Assembly (NCBI GenBank): GCA_004295045.1 | Contig: SHND01000041.1 | Span: forward strand, 1 to 33,817 | Direction: 5' to 3' | Length of the DNA: 33,817 nt | Origin: Chloroflexota bacterium | GTDB lineage: Bacteria > Chloroflexota > Anaerolineae > UBA4142 > SHND01 | Shown here: piece after piece, positions 15,484 through 23,911 of the stretch | How the letters are laid out: every line of letters starts with the position of its first letter | Position numbering within the stretch: position 1 is the stretch's first letter | The notes under the pieces: generated by a model | The model's database searches: none | Told to the model about the DNA's origin: nothing | Seen by the model: only the letters and a program-made list of their open reading frames with translations | Made by a program: the position numbers and the translations under genes

Positions 15484-15810
15484 ATGCCCACCTACTCCCC
15501 CACCCAAGCGCGCGCCGAAATCCAAAACCTCGTGGAAGCGTTTGCGCGCAATGAAAGCGCACTGCATCACGCGCCCGAAGCGCAAATCGAAAATGATTTT
15601 TTGCGCCCGCTCTTTCGCTATTTGAATTGGAACGTGGACAATGTCGGGCTAAGGAACTCGTATGAAATGGGGCAACCTCCCGCGTTAAAGCTGCAATTAA
15701 TCACCACAAATTGTACCTTGACAAAGCAGAGTACTTTGCTATACCATCAACTTGAGAAAAACGTGAAATTTTTGGGAACTACCTCCCAAAGCAAATTTCT
15801 GATTGATTAG
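15484..15810 (+). pseudogene. Truncated 5' end of a type IIG-like restriction-modification gene, copy 2
   Basis: A frame of 108 codons. The first 60 or so resemble the N-terminus of type IIG restriction-methylation enzymes (AQIENDFLRPLFRYLNWNVDN, shown here only to mark the DFLRPLF block) and continue further than copy 1. After about position 15665 the translation no longer fits the family and ends at 15810. The distal part contains a 27-base stretch (15769-15795) matching 23 of 27 bases of HigB. So this looks like a collapsed restriction-gene/HigB unit parallel to 14658-15315. Not expected to give a functional enzyme. Confidence 0.68.
15769..15795 (+). pseudogene. Probable HigB relic
   Basis: 23 of 27 bases are identical to 14849-14875 inside higB, including an 11-base exact run (TTTTTGGGAAC). 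In the HigB frame it reads NFWELPPKAN, against DFWEQHPEAK in the intact toxin, with stops on both sides. Confidence 0.5.
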
Positions 15811-16140
15811 AGGTTTGGATTTTACGCTTCAGCGGGCTACCCGTTAGACCCCGCCAAAGTCTCGATTCAAATCCCCAGACCAAATCGGGATTCGCCCAAA
15901 AGCAAAACAACTTTTGCTCCACCCATAATTCTTGTACATAACCGCGCAAGTATGCGTACCACCAAAAGAGAGGAGGTTAATTTATCCGAGTAACACGATG
16001 ATTATGAGGCGCGCCGTCGCAGTGGGCAGTCTCTCGACGGGGTGTGTCACCACAAACGGATTTGTTCCGGTGTGGGCTGTCTCACCTTTGCCGAGTTTCA
16101 AGAAAAAATCGCGCTCGAATTGATAGCTTACCTTACGCAT
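15811..16140. other. Intergenic stretch with hairpins, no gene recognised
   Basis: No convincing coding frame. Visible structures are AGCAAAA/TTTTGCT (about 15900-15918), CCGTCG/CGACGG (around 16014-16040) and a CCACA...TGTGG hairpin (around 16050-16078). Two similar GGGC(A/T)GTCTC strings occur near 16024 and 16076. A good GAGGAGG sequence at about 15968 has no sensible start codon after it. Probably decayed sequence between the restriction/TA graveyard and the surface protein gene. Confidence 0.4.
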
Positions 16141-16211
16141 GTCATTTCGAACAAAGTGAGAAACCTCGGTTTTGATAAGCGGGATTTCTCGCAAATACGA
16201 CTCGAAATGAC
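16141..16211. repeat. REP-like palindromic element, copy 1
   Basis: Outer arms GTCATTTCGA (16141-16150) and TCGAAATGAC (16202-16211) are perfect complements. Inside are partly complementary GTGAGAAACC and GGGATTTCTCGC stretches. A related element lies at 20386-20473 on the other side of the surface protein gene. Confidence 0.75.
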
Positions 16212-16361
16212 AATACTGCGTAACATGAATTAATAATCAAGCCCAACCGTTTGATAGAGACACGATTTTTTTGCTCTGTTCTTGGCGTACGGTGCAAATC
16301 TGCAAACACTGGTTGTTTTACCCTCGACGTTTTCTATGGTTTTTTTGCAATAGGAGGAAAT

Positions 16362-19300
16362 ATGCTTCGCTTCAAGTTTCTCGCAAGTTTGGTATTGGTC
16401 TGTCTGCTTGCATTCTTTTTTTACATCGGCAGTGGCACGGCACATGCCGCAGGCATTGTCACAGTAAAAGGCAGCGCGCAAAACGGCTGGGCATTGGTCA
16501 CCGAGACGGCGCTCGCCGGAGGATATTTTGAAAGCGGTTCCAAGACGTCGTACAATTTGCCAGATATAGGTGGGGGCGAGACGACATCTGATTTGAAACC
16601 CCAAGCGGTTTGTACGACAATATGCTATGTCAATACGACAACCGGAAATGACTCAAACGATGGCGACACACCGGGGAACGCGAAAAAGACGATTCAAGCC
16701 GCCGTCAATCAAGTCTCCAGCGGCGGACAAGTCGTCGTGGCAGCTGGCACCTATAACGAAAATGTCGTCATCAACAAGAATGGCATTACTCTAGAAGGCG
16801 CTGTGGCTTTCAATCCCAATGACGTGCCTAATCCGAGCGTTCATACGATTATCAGCAGCGGCTCGCCTGCCGTCATAACCTCGCCGGGCATTCAAATCAA
16901 CTCTGGGATAACCGGCGTCACCATCAAAAACTTGCGTGTCGAGAACTTTGCCAGCAGCAGCGGCATCTTGGGCGTGGTGGGCAACGACGGGCTGACCATT
17001 GACAGCGTGCAGGTGTACGGCAATAACACAAACGGCATGCCCGTCAGCGGCGGAATCTACATGAACGGCCCCGTCTCTAACGTGACCATCAACAAAGCGG
17101 ACGTGCAAAATAACAAGTCTCGCGGCATCGTAATCTGGAACGGGTTCAAACAAAATATCACCTTTACCAACAACTATATCAAAGGCAACAATTGCTGCGG
17201 AATCGAATTGCAGGACGGGACGGCTTCGGGCGTCACGGTTACCGGAAATACCGTCCTCAACAATTCCGACAGCGGCATGGCGTTTATCGGTCTAATGGCT
17301 GGCGCCGGGCCAAATTTGATTGCCAACAATACGCTGACAGATAACGGCCGCTTTGGCATCGAGATTAAACTGCCGAACGGCACAGGGCAAACCAGCGGGG
17401 ATGGCAGCATCGTAGTCGAGAACAACACCGTCTCCATGACCGGCGCCATCGTAGATCAACGCGACATGGCTGGTATTTCCGTGTACCGACGCGGCTGGGT
17501 GAGCGGCAATAACAACGTGGATATTCCGCAAGGCGTGGTAATACGCAACAATACCGTCTCCGGTTATCAACAGTCCAGCAATAGCGATGGCTTTGGTATC
17601 GTCGTCGAAGGCGCAGGCATGAGTGTGTATGGCAACACGTTAAACAACAACGACGTCGGAATCCAACAGCAGGCGGGACATCTGCCCTACACTCCCAACA
17701 CTAACGTTGACGGTGATCAAAGCAATTTGCCGGACCAATATTTTGGACGCGGCAATTCGCCTGTCGGCTGCGCCGCAATCAGCAGCAATACCTTTAGCGG
17801 CAATACCGTTGATACCCGCAGCGTGGGAACCAGCGGCGGAAGCGTTACCAACGTCAATACCGGACGCTTTTTCTGTTCCATCCAAAGCGCGATTGACGAT
17901 GCCAACACCCTCAATGGGCATACGCTCAATGTCGGCGCCGGCACCTATGTAGAAAACGTCGTTATCTCGAAATCGCTGGAACTCGCCGGCGCGAGTCAAG
18001 CGGGCGTAATAGTGCAACCTGCTGTCTCTGACCCAAATTGCGGCGGCGCAGGCGGCGGCTCGTTGTGTTCGGGTGCGAGCAATGTATTTCTTGTCCAAGC
18101 CAGCAATGTAACGATTCATGACCTGACCGTGGATGGGGACAATCCATCTCTCACCAGCGCTTACAATGTCGGCGGCGCGAATCTCGATGCGCGCAACGGC
18201 ATCATCATAAATAACCTTCTCCCAGGCCCTTACAACAACTTTGTTGTCTACAACACTACAGTCAAGAATATCTATTTGCGCGGCATATACGCATACGGAG
18301 GCACATTCAACCTTCACGACAACACCGTGACCAACGTGCAGGCAGAAGGCGCTTCCATCGCCATGTTTAATTTCAGCGGGAGCGGATTCTTTACAGACAA
18401 CACCGTTTCGTATGCGAACGATGGCATTTCTTCGAACTGGTCCAAGGGCACGGAATACAGCGGCAACACAGTTACGAATTCGGGTAGCGGCGTTCACACC
18501 GACAACAATGGTGGGTCAGGCGGTAGTGCTGACAACATCCATGACAACACTGTAAGTGATTGTACGGCAGGCGGCTATGGCGTATGGGTTTTTGTTCCAT
18601 ACAACAATGTGATTGTCAATTCAAACGATGTGTCGAATTGCGAAATCAGCATGTCATTGTTTGGCGGGCAGGGCGGCACACCGACCTTTAGCAACAACAC
18701 CGTTGATGGAAACAATATAGCAAATGGCGCAGGAATGTACATCTCAACCGACACGTTTGGTTACGGTGACATGAATGCGGCGGCGACACTAAATGGCAAT
18801 TCTTTTACCAACGCCGAGACAGGGATGTACATTGACCGAACGGGTTCCGCCACACTCAACGTTACAGAAACGAGCGACACCTTTACAGGTTCCACGATAG
18901 GCATTGACACAGATACCAACCTAACGACAAGTAATGTGACGGCAACTGCCACCGGCGACGCGCTGCTCGTGCGCAGCGGCGGCAGCGTCACAGCTAATAA
19001 TTCATTAGACCTGAACGGGAATGCTACAATCTCAACCGGCGGCACGCTGGGCGCCGGAACATCAAGCGAAATAAAGGTCGCGGGCAATTGGACGAACAAT
19101 GGAACATTCACCGCCGGAACGGGCAAAGTAAAATTCGACGGCGCGGTCGCACAAAGCATCGGCGGCGCGAACCCGACAACGTTCAATGACCTCGATCTAT
19201 CCAACACGCACGCGAGCGGCATTACCTCGTCGGTCAACGCCACCGTCAACGGCGCGCTGGCGATGAATCAAGACAGCAACTTGAATATGGGCGCGAACAC

Positions 19301-20363
19301 CTTGACGATGGGGACATCGAGCGCGGCAGCAACGAGCGGCAGCGGACAAGGCGATGTCATTGGGCAAGTCACGCGCACAAGTTTTACATCTGGCACAACC
19401 TACAACTTTGGGAGTCCGTTCCTCGCGTTCAACAATTTAACTTTTACCACCGCGCCGACGGACATTAGCGTGACCCTTGCCACCTCTGCGCCCGGAACTT
19501 TTCCGAGCGCTATCCTCCGAACCTACTCGCTCAACGTCAACGGCGGTTCAAACGTCAACACGGATTTGCGGTTGCATTATCGCGACGATGCCTTGAACGG
19601 AAATTCAGAAGTGGCGCTCGCTCCCTATCGGTTTGATGGCACAACATGGGGTCTTCTCGCTACCAGCGCGCGTAATACCATCCAGAATTGGGTTGAACGA
19701 AGCGGCGTTTCCACTTTCTCCGATTGGACGCTCGCCAATTCAGCCCCAACAAGCGTAAATCTGCTTTCTTTCACTGCGAACAAAACGAGCGCGGCTGTAG
19801 AATTAAAATGGCAGACCGGCGCTGAACTCAACTTGCTTGGCTTTAACATTTGGCGTAGTCGCGGCAAAGCCGAATTCAAGAAAATCAATGCCGACCTCAT
19901 TCCTGTAAAGTCGCCTGGCGGCGTGCTGGGAAACGACTATTCGTATTCAGACTCTATTGAACGTGGAGGAAAATACAAATACAAACTGGAAATCGTCACT
20001 GTCACCGGTGAATCAGAGTGGAGTGAAATAGTTCAAGTCCGCTTGAAACGTCCAAATGCATGCGCGAGCGCACTGCGCGCGCCAAAATTCCTTGAGCCGC
20101 AAGCGCAAGCCAAACTCAGCGCACGTCAAATCACACTGAAATGGGAAGCGCTCAAGTGTGCTGAATACTATAACATTACAATTCGCGAAGGAACGGTAGA
20201 CGGCGTCATCGTGGCTCAAGGCGATAACCTCAACACAACAGAATATAAATCGCCTAAACTCAGCCGCGGGAGAACCTATTTTGCAACAGTCGGCGCGTGT
20301 AATGCAGCTGGGTGTGGCGAAACGCAATCGGTCGAATTCACCATCAAAAGGAAAAGAGAATAG
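16362..20363 (+). CDS. Secreted right-handed beta-helix surface protein with fibronectin-like C-terminus
   Basis: A 1333-residue exported protein. ATG 16362 is chosen because AGGAGG lies 6 bases upstream and a signal peptide follows (positive start, hydrophobic core about 5-23, likely cut after AHA at residue 29). Residues about 87-470 and 500-880 are two parallel beta-helix domains, each opened by a 'repeat-entry' segment (TIQAAVNQVSSGGQVVVAAG and SIQSAIDDANTLNGHTLNVG) and built of many short Asn/Gly/Thr-rich rungs (NNTV, GNTV types). About 890-1150 is a G/T/N-rich beta region. From about 1156 come two fibronectin-III-like domains (GFNIWRS..., then about 1240-1333). No sortase or PorSS signal was seen. 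Likely a surface adhesin or polysaccharide-binding protein; enzymatic activity cannot be asserted. Flanked by REP-like palindromes. Confidence 0.85.
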   Translation: MLRFKFLASLVLVCLLAFFFYIGSGTAHAAGIVTVKGSAQNGWALVTETALAGGYFESGSKTSYNLPDIGGGETTSDLKPQAVCTTICYVNTTTGNDSNDGDTPGNAKKTIQAAVNQVSSGGQVVVAAGTYNENVVINKNGITLEGAVAFNPNDVPNPSVHTIISSGSPAVITSPGIQINSGITGVTIKNLRVENFASSSGILGVVGNDGLTIDSVQVYGNNTNGMPVSGGIYMNGPVSNVTINKADVQNNKSRGIVIWNGFKQNITFTNNYIKGNNCCGIELQDGTASGVTVTGNTVLNNSDSGMAFIGLMAGAGPNLIANNTLTDNGRFGIEIKLPNGTGQTSGDGSIVVENNTVSMTGAIVDQRDMAGISVYRRGWVSGNNNVDIPQGVVIRNNTVSGYQQSSNSDGFGIVVEGAGMSVYGNTLNNNDVGIQQQAGHLPYTPNTNVDGDQSNLPDQYFGRGNSPVGCAAISSNTFSGNTVDTRSVGTSGGSVTNVNTGRFFCSIQSAIDDANTLNGHTLNVGAGTYVENVVISKSLELAGASQAGVIVQPAVSDPNCGGAGGGSLCSGASNVFLVQASNVTIHDLTVDGDNPSLTSAYNVGGANLDARNGIIINNLLPGPYNNFVVYNTTVKNIYLRGIYAYGGTFNLHDNTVTNVQAEGASIAMFNFSGSGFFTDNTVSYANDGISSNWSKGTEYSGNTVTNSGSGVHTDNNGGSGGSADNIHDNTVSDCTAGGYGVWVFVPYNNVIVNSNDVSNCEISMSLFGGQGGTPTFSNNTVDGNNIANGAGMYISTDTFGYGDMNAAATLNGNSFTNAETGMYIDRTGSATLNVTETSDTFTGSTIGIDTDTNLTTSNVTATATGDALLVRSGGSVTANNSLDLNGNATISTGGTLGAGTSSEIKVAGNWTNNGTFTAGTGKVKFDGAVAQSIGGANPTTFNDLDLSNTHASGITSSVNATVNGALAMNQDSNLNMGANTLTMGTSSAAATSGSGQGDVIGQVTRTSFTSGTTYNFGSPFLAFNNLTFTTAPTDISVTLATSAPGTFPSAILRTYSLNVNGGSNVNTDLRLHYRDDALNGNSEVALAPYRFDGTTWGLLATSARNTIQNWVERSGVSTFSDWTLANSAPTSVNLLSFTANKTSAAVELKWQTGAELNLLGFNIWRSRGKAEFKKINADLIPVKSPGGVLGNDYSYSDSIERGGKYKYKLEIVTVTGESEWSEIVQVRLKRPNACASALRAPKFLEPQAQAKLSARQITLKWEALKCAEYYNITIREGTVDGVIVAQGDNLNTTEYKSPKLSRGRTYFATVGACNAAGCGETQSVEFTIKRKRE

Positions 20364-20385
20364 GAAACAGGACCTGCGCTCAAGT

Positions 20386-20473
20386 GTCATGTCGAGCCGC
20401 ATTTGCTCACATGGAGGTCATGTGGGAAATCTCCATGGCAAAGTGCGAGATTTCTCACTCTGTTCGAAATGAC
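20386..20473. repeat. REP-like palindromic element, copy 2
   Basis: Arms GTCATGTCGA (20386-20395) and TCGAAATGAC (20464-20473) with one mismatch; inner arms GTGGGAAATCT and AGATTTCTCAC also pair. It begins 22 bases after the surface protein's stop and shares the ATTTCTC and TCGAAATGAC parts with copy 1 at 16141. Confidence 0.75.
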
Positions 20474-20522
20474 AAGCGCAAGTCCCAAAAAAGAACAATC
20501 ATTTTTACATAAAGGGTTTTGC

Positions 20523-20556
20523 AGAGCCGCGAGAGATTTCTCGCGGCTCTTTCTTG
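20523..20556 (+). terminator. Rho-independent terminator
   Basis: A 12-bp perfect stem AGAGCCGCGAGA (20523-20534) and TCTCGCGGCTCT (20539-20550) with a four-base loop, followed by TTCTT. It ends transcription from the surface protein gene. Confidence 0.85.
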
Positions 20557-20586
20557 ACAAAGAAGGACCTAAATTGTACACGACCC

Positions 20587-20615
20587 TTGACGCCCTAGAA
20601 TATCCGTTCTACAAT
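20587..20615 (+). promoter_or_regulatory. Sigma70-type promoter of the VOC-to-methyltransferase operon
   Basis: TTGACG (20587-20592), 17-base spacer, TACAAT (20610-20615), 28 bases before the first ATG. Another TTGACA at 20554-20559 lacks a good -10. Confidence 0.75.
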
Positions 20616-20643
20616 GCCAACAAACACAAAAAGGAGAACGACC

Positions 20644-21051
20644 ATGACAACCATGAATCCGTACCTCAATTTTGCAGGCAACGCGCGCGAGGCGCTCGAT
20701 TTTTACAAATCCATTTTCGGCGGTGAAGTGTCGGGGCTGCAAACGTATGCTGACGGCGGAATGCCCCACGAACCGGGCAAAGAAAATTGGGTGATGCATT
20801 CCGAATTTAAAGCAGACGGCGTTTTTTTCATGGCGGCGGACGACCCGAGCGGCGCGACCAAAACTTCCAACAACAACATCAGCTTGAGTTTGCAATTTAC
20901 GGACATTACGGAAATTGATCGCACGTTCGACGCGTTGGCACAAGGCGGTCAGGTGACAATGCCGCTCGACACCGCGCCGTGGGGCGCACGTTTTGGAATG
21001 TTGAAAGACAAGTTCGGCATTCAATGGCTGTTGAACTGCTATGTGCAATAA
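20644..21051 (+). CDS. VOC family PhnB-like protein
   Basis: A protein of about 135 residues of the vicinal oxygen chelate superfamily, PhnB/glyoxalase-like branch: MNPYLNFAGNAREALDFYKS at the start, then FGGEVSG, ADGGMPHEPGKENWVMHSEF and, near the end, APWGARFGMLKDKFGIQW. Despite the PhnB name (once linked to phosphonate use), members have varied or unknown functions. ATG 20644 is chosen for its AGGAG ribosome-binding sequence; an internal ATG three codons on is possible. It is first in a rightward operon. Confidence 0.93.
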   Translation: MTTMNPYLNFAGNAREALDFYKSIFGGEVSGLQTYADGGMPHEPGKENWVMHSEFKADGVFFMAADDPSGATKTSNNNISLSLQFTDITEIDRTFDALAQGGQVTMPLDTAPWGARFGMLKDKFGIQWLLNCYVQ

Positions 21052-21127
21052 CGGGTGGAAGCAAAACTGAAATTTCGTGTCGTCAAGCACATCGCTTGAT
21101 TTTCAATCGCGCCATTTATCCAACCGC

Positions 21128-21832
21128 ATGTCTCACTTGCACCTCATCGCCTTTGACGCCGACGATACGCTCTGGCACAATGAGCGTCTCTATCTCACCG
21201 CGCAAAACAGATTCAAAACTCTTTTGGCGCGTTATCACAGCTCCGAATGGATCGCGGAACGATTGGACCAAACCGAAATGCGGAATTTGCCGCACTTTGG
21301 CTATGGCATCAAATCGTTCGCACTTTCGATGATTGAAACGGCGGTGGAACTCACCGAAGGGCGCATCACCGGACAAGAAATCCAAATTCTGATTGATGCG
21401 GCAAAAGAGATGCTGACGGCGGAGGTGCAACTGGTGGAACGCGTCCCCGAAACGTTGGCGCGGCTCGCAGAAAAATACGCGTTGATGGTGATTACCAAAG
21501 GCGACTTGCGCGACCAAGAACTCAAAATCGAGCGGTCGGGGTTGGCGCAATTTTTTTCGCACGTTGAAATTGTGAGCGACAAGAAACGCGCGAACTATTC
21601 ACGCGTGCTGCAGCAACACAACCTCGCGCCCGAACATTTTGCAATGGTGGGTAATTCGCTTCGATCGGATATTTTGCCGGTGCTGGAACTCGGCGCGACG
21701 GCGATTTATATTCCGCACGAATTGACGTGGGCGCACGAACACGCGGACGCGCCCACCGCCGCACCAAATTTTTACGAGGTCGCCAAGTTCGATGACCTTC
21801 CCGTATTGTTCGCACAATTGGAGCAGAAATGA
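21128..21832 (+). CDS. HAD family hydrolase
   Basis: The protein is about 234 residues with all four HAD motifs: FDADDTLW near the N-terminus (nucleophile Asp and general acid Asp both present), VITKGD as motif II, KK before RANYSRVLQ as motif III, and VGNSLRSDI as motif IV. A four-helix cap lies between motifs I and II, as in subfamily IA phosphatases. The substrate is unknown. ATG 21128 places motif I at the usual distance; a longer GTG start at 21077 is less likely. The stop overlaps the next gene by four bases (ATGA), supporting one operon. Confidence 0.88.
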   Translation: MSHLHLIAFDADDTLWHNERLYLTAQNRFKTLLARYHSSEWIAERLDQTEMRNLPHFGYGIKSFALSMIETAVELTEGRITGQEIQILIDAAKEMLTAEVQLVERVPETLARLAEKYALMVITKGDLRDQELKIERSGLAQFFSHVEIVSDKKRANYSRVLQQHNLAPEHFAMVGNSLRSDILPVLELGATAIYIPHELTWAHEHADAPTAAPNFYEVAKFDDLPVLFAQLEQK

Positions 21833-22224
21833 CACACATCGCAAAAGGCGAGTTCGATGTAACAATGACGCCGCAAGCGCAAGATAAAGCGCAAGGTTCA
21901 ACGCTTGGCAGAATGGCGCTCGCAAAAATTTTTCGCGGCGATTTGCAAGCGACGAGTAAAGGAGAAATGTTGACCGCGATGATGGCAAACGGTTCCGCCG
22001 TTTATGCCGCCATCGAGCGCGTTGACGGCACACTTGAAGGCAAGCGCGGCAGTTTTGTTTTGGTACATCAAGGCATTGCGACGGGCGCGGGGCAAACGTT
22101 GACGGTGACGATTGCGCCGGATTCGGGCAGTGATGAATTGCAAGGCATTACGGGCGAAATGAAAATCATCATCACCGACGACAAACATTTTTACGAACTC
22201 GATTATGCGCTGGCAAACCAATGA
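21829..22224 (+). CDS. DUF3224 family protein
   Basis: The 131-residue protein matches DUF3224 in length and pattern: AKGEFDVTMTPQ, then FRGDLQATSKGEM, YAAIERVDGTLEGKRGSFVL and DELQGITGEMKI. The family has an eight-stranded barrel-like fold resembling allene oxide cyclase-type lipocalins; its function is not known. Four-base overlaps with both the upstream HAD and downstream carbonic anhydrase genes show tight coupling. Confidence 0.92.
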   Translation: MTHIAKGEFDVTMTPQAQDKAQGSTLGRMALAKIFRGDLQATSKGEMLTAMMANGSAVYAAIERVDGTLEGKRGSFVLVHQGIATGAGQTLTVTIAPDSGSDELQGITGEMKIIITDDKHFYELDYALANQ

Positions 22225-22823
22225 GCTATCTTGAAACGCTGCTCGAAAACAATCGCAAGTGGTCCGAACGAAATCGCGCGCAGGACGCGGCCCTTTTTGA
22301 AAAACTCGCGCGGCAACAGTCACCGTCGAGTTTCTGGATTGGCTGTTGCGACAGCCGCGTGTCGGCAACCCAACTCACCGACTTGCAGCCCGGCGAAATG
22401 TTTGTGCATCGGAACGTCGGAAATGTTGTGGTGCATACGGATTTGAATTGCTTGGCGGCGCTGCAATATGCGGTGGATGTATTGAGCGTTCAGCACGTTA
22501 TCGTCTGCGGACATTATGGCTGCGGCGGCGTACACGCGGCATTTGAAAATCATCGGCACGGGCTCATTGACAACTGGCTGAGGCATGTACAAGATGTTCA
22601 TGCCAAGTACGCGGCGGAAATTGCGGAACTGGACGGTAAGGAAAATCAGATTGACCGCTTGTGTGAGTTGAACGTGGTCGAGCAGGTCGCGCATGTTTGC
22701 CAAACGACAATTGTGCAGGATGCGTGGGCGCGCGGACAATCCTTGAGCGTGCACGGTTTTATTTTCGCCATCCGCGATGGGCTCTTGCACGACCTGCAAA
22801 TATCGGTCCACAACGCAGCATAA
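22221..22823 (+). CDS. can: Beta-class carbonic anhydrase
   Basis: The 200-residue cytosolic enzyme interconverts CO2 and bicarbonate. Zinc ligands are Cys43, His98 and Cys101; the catalytic dyad is Asp44 and Arg46 (CDSR). RNVGNVV and HYGCGGV blocks are intact, and the N-terminal helix (LENNRKWSERN) is typical of clade B. Length agrees with the family. It is translationally coupled to DUF3224 by a four-base overlap. A role in supplying bicarbonate is general for the family; nothing local specifies a pathway. Confidence 0.96.
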   Translation: MSYLETLLENNRKWSERNRAQDAALFEKLARQQSPSSFWIGCCDSRVSATQLTDLQPGEMFVHRNVGNVVVHTDLNCLAALQYAVDVLSVQHVIVCGHYGCGGVHAAFENHRHGLIDNWLRHVQDVHAKYAAEIAELDGKENQIDRLCELNVVEQVAHVCQTTIVQDAWARGQSLSVHGFIFAIRDGLLHDLQISVHNAA

Positions 22824-22852
22824 GAGGGGTGTGTTTCCATGAGACAGAGCCA

Positions 22853-23548
22853 ATGAAAGAACACCTGGTCGCGCTGCTGCGCCAATTGCATGTCGCGCGC
22901 CCGCCGCGTGATTCCGCGCCGCCGCAAGAATATTTTACGCGCTTTTATCGACGCAACAGCTGGGGCGGTCACGCGTCGCGCAGTGGTCCGGGCTCTGAAG
23001 GCGCGCGCGCCGAACAAAAAATCCACATACTGGAAGAAATCATTGCGCAATTCGAAATTGCGAGCATTCTCGATTTTGGCTGCGGCGACTTTTATTGGAT
23101 GAAAGAGAGTGTGCGTCCGCCCCTGCGCTATCACGGCGTGGATGTGGTCAAGCAGTTGATTCAGCAGAACGAGAAACGATTTAGCAATCCCGCCATTTCT
23201 TTTCAATGCCTCGACCTGAGCGACTCGGCGGATCAAAAAAAGTTGGCGGTGCGGACGGCGGACATGGTTGTTTGCCTCGATATTTTCGGACATCTCTTGA
23301 ATCACGAAGTCACTTCGCTGCTGCAATTTATTTTCGACGATCTCGCGGTCAAGTTTTTCCTCGTCACCAATCGTCGCGAAGAAACAAGCGCGGACTATCT
23401 CGCGCGCCCCAAGACGCGTTCCGAAGGAATTGATCTGGAACTGCATCCGCTGTTCCGTGCGCGCCATTCAAAACGCGTAAAACAAATTGCGGCGCTGCAT
23501 CCTAACGATTATTTTGATCTCTACGAGTTGCACGCGTTCGGGTCGTGA
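22853..23548 (+). CDS. Class I SAM-dependent methyltransferase-like protein
   Basis: A protein of about 231 residues. An N-terminal helical extension is followed by SAM motif I ILDFGCGDFYWM (near residue 64-75), a motif II-like YHGVDVV acidic end of strand 2, and the later strand MVVCLDIFGHLLNH (motif IV-like). This is a standard Rossmann-type methyltransferase core; the acceptor is unknown. ATG 22853 is chosen because the frame open upstream overlaps the carbonic anhydrase gene and reads poorly there. The ribosome-binding sequence is weak. It ends the operon; the promoter of the T-box operon follows 42 bases later. Confidence 0.82.
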   Translation: MKEHLVALLRQLHVARPPRDSAPPQEYFTRFYRRNSWGGHASRSGPGSEGARAEQKIHILEEIIAQFEIASILDFGCGDFYWMKESVRPPLRYHGVDVVKQLIQQNEKRFSNPAISFQCLDLSDSADQKKLAVRTADMVVCLDIFGHLLNHEVTSLLQFIFDDLAVKFFLVTNRREETSADYLARPKTRSEGIDLELHPLFRARHSKRVKQIAALHPNDYFDLYELHAFGS

Positions 23549-23590
23549 TTCGGCGTTTGAGAACGCCTTGCTGCGCAGTTGGGGCGCGCT

Positions 23591-23619
23591 TTGACAAAGC
23601 CATTGAAAAGCAGATAATT
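23591..23619 (+). promoter_or_regulatory. Sigma70-type promoter of the T-box/pheST operon
   Basis: TTGACA (23591-23596) with a 16-base spacer to GATAAT (23613-23618), or 17 to ATAATT. The expected start near 23625 lies just before the first T-box element. Confidence 0.82.
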
Positions 23620-23628
23620 CAACCAACA

Positions 23629-23897
23629 GCAATGACGGAACGAGTACGTCGCCCGAAACCTTAGAGAGAAAAGATCAACGGCTGAAAATCTTTTCAGTGC
23701 AAGGCGGCGGAAATTCACTCCCGAGCTGCAATCGCGAAATCCAGCGACTGGAGACTAGAGATTGCCGTCACCGCACGTTACACGCATGGAGCGATGTGCC
23801 AAACGAAAAACGTTTGCGCATAACTTGGGTGGTACCGCGGGAAACAAGGAATCCGGAGGATTTCAAGCTCTCGTCCCAAAGAGGATGAGAGTTTTTT
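23629..23897 (+). promoter_or_regulatory. T-box riboswitch, probably Phe-specific (UUC specifier)
   Basis: The leader has the canonical order of T-box elements: a GAGTA box (23642-23646), AGAGAG (23663-23668), a specifier-loop TTC (23714-23716) followed by ACTCCCGAGCTGC, and the T-box proper TGGTACCGCGG (23830-23840). TTC is a Phe codon. The variable base in UGGN is U, which pairs with the A73 of tRNA-Phe. Downstream the TCGTCCC arm can pair either with the T-box region (antiterminator) or with the terminator's 3' arm. Uncharged tRNA-Phe should stabilise the antiterminator and turn on the NUDIX-DUF952-pheS-pheT operon. Confidence 0.93.
23865..23897 (+). terminator. T-box regulated terminator
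   Basis: CTCTCGTCC (23868-23876) and GGATGAGAG (23883-23891) form a stem with one G-U pair, extended by AAG with TTT, followed by a T run to 23897. The 5' arm is shared with the antiterminator. Confidence 0.92.
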
Positions 23898-23911
23898 ATT
23901 TCACAAAACCA

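Noticed and set aside
15860..15880. tRNA-like T-loop string (GATTCAAATC)
   Set aside because: Flanking bases do not form the T-stem or acceptor stem, and no D or anticodon arm can be placed.
16014..16095. Possible insertion sequence end (two GGGC(A/T)GTCTC strings)
   Set aside because: The two strings are in the same orientation, only about 50 bases apart, and no transposase remnant is near.
16251..16361. Upstream extension of the surface protein frame
   Set aside because: A start at 16362 has AGGAGG and a proper signal peptide; the extension would bury the signal peptide.
16270..16361. Possible riboswitch before the surface protein gene
   Set aside because: The sequence has some conserved-looking purine runs, but I could match no known riboswitch core.
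17640..18497. Long open frame on the minus strand inside the surface protein gene
   Set aside because: It is a shadow of the repetitive Asn/Gly/Thr codons; its translation shows no family pattern and no ribosome-binding site.
16362..20363. Enzyme call (pectate lyase or NosD) for the beta-helix protein
   Set aside because: The fold is shared but no catalytic residue pattern could be assigned; a surface protein call is safer.
23762..23911. Upstream extension of the NUDIX frame
   Set aside because: It runs through the T-box core and terminator; the RNA signals explain this sequence fully.
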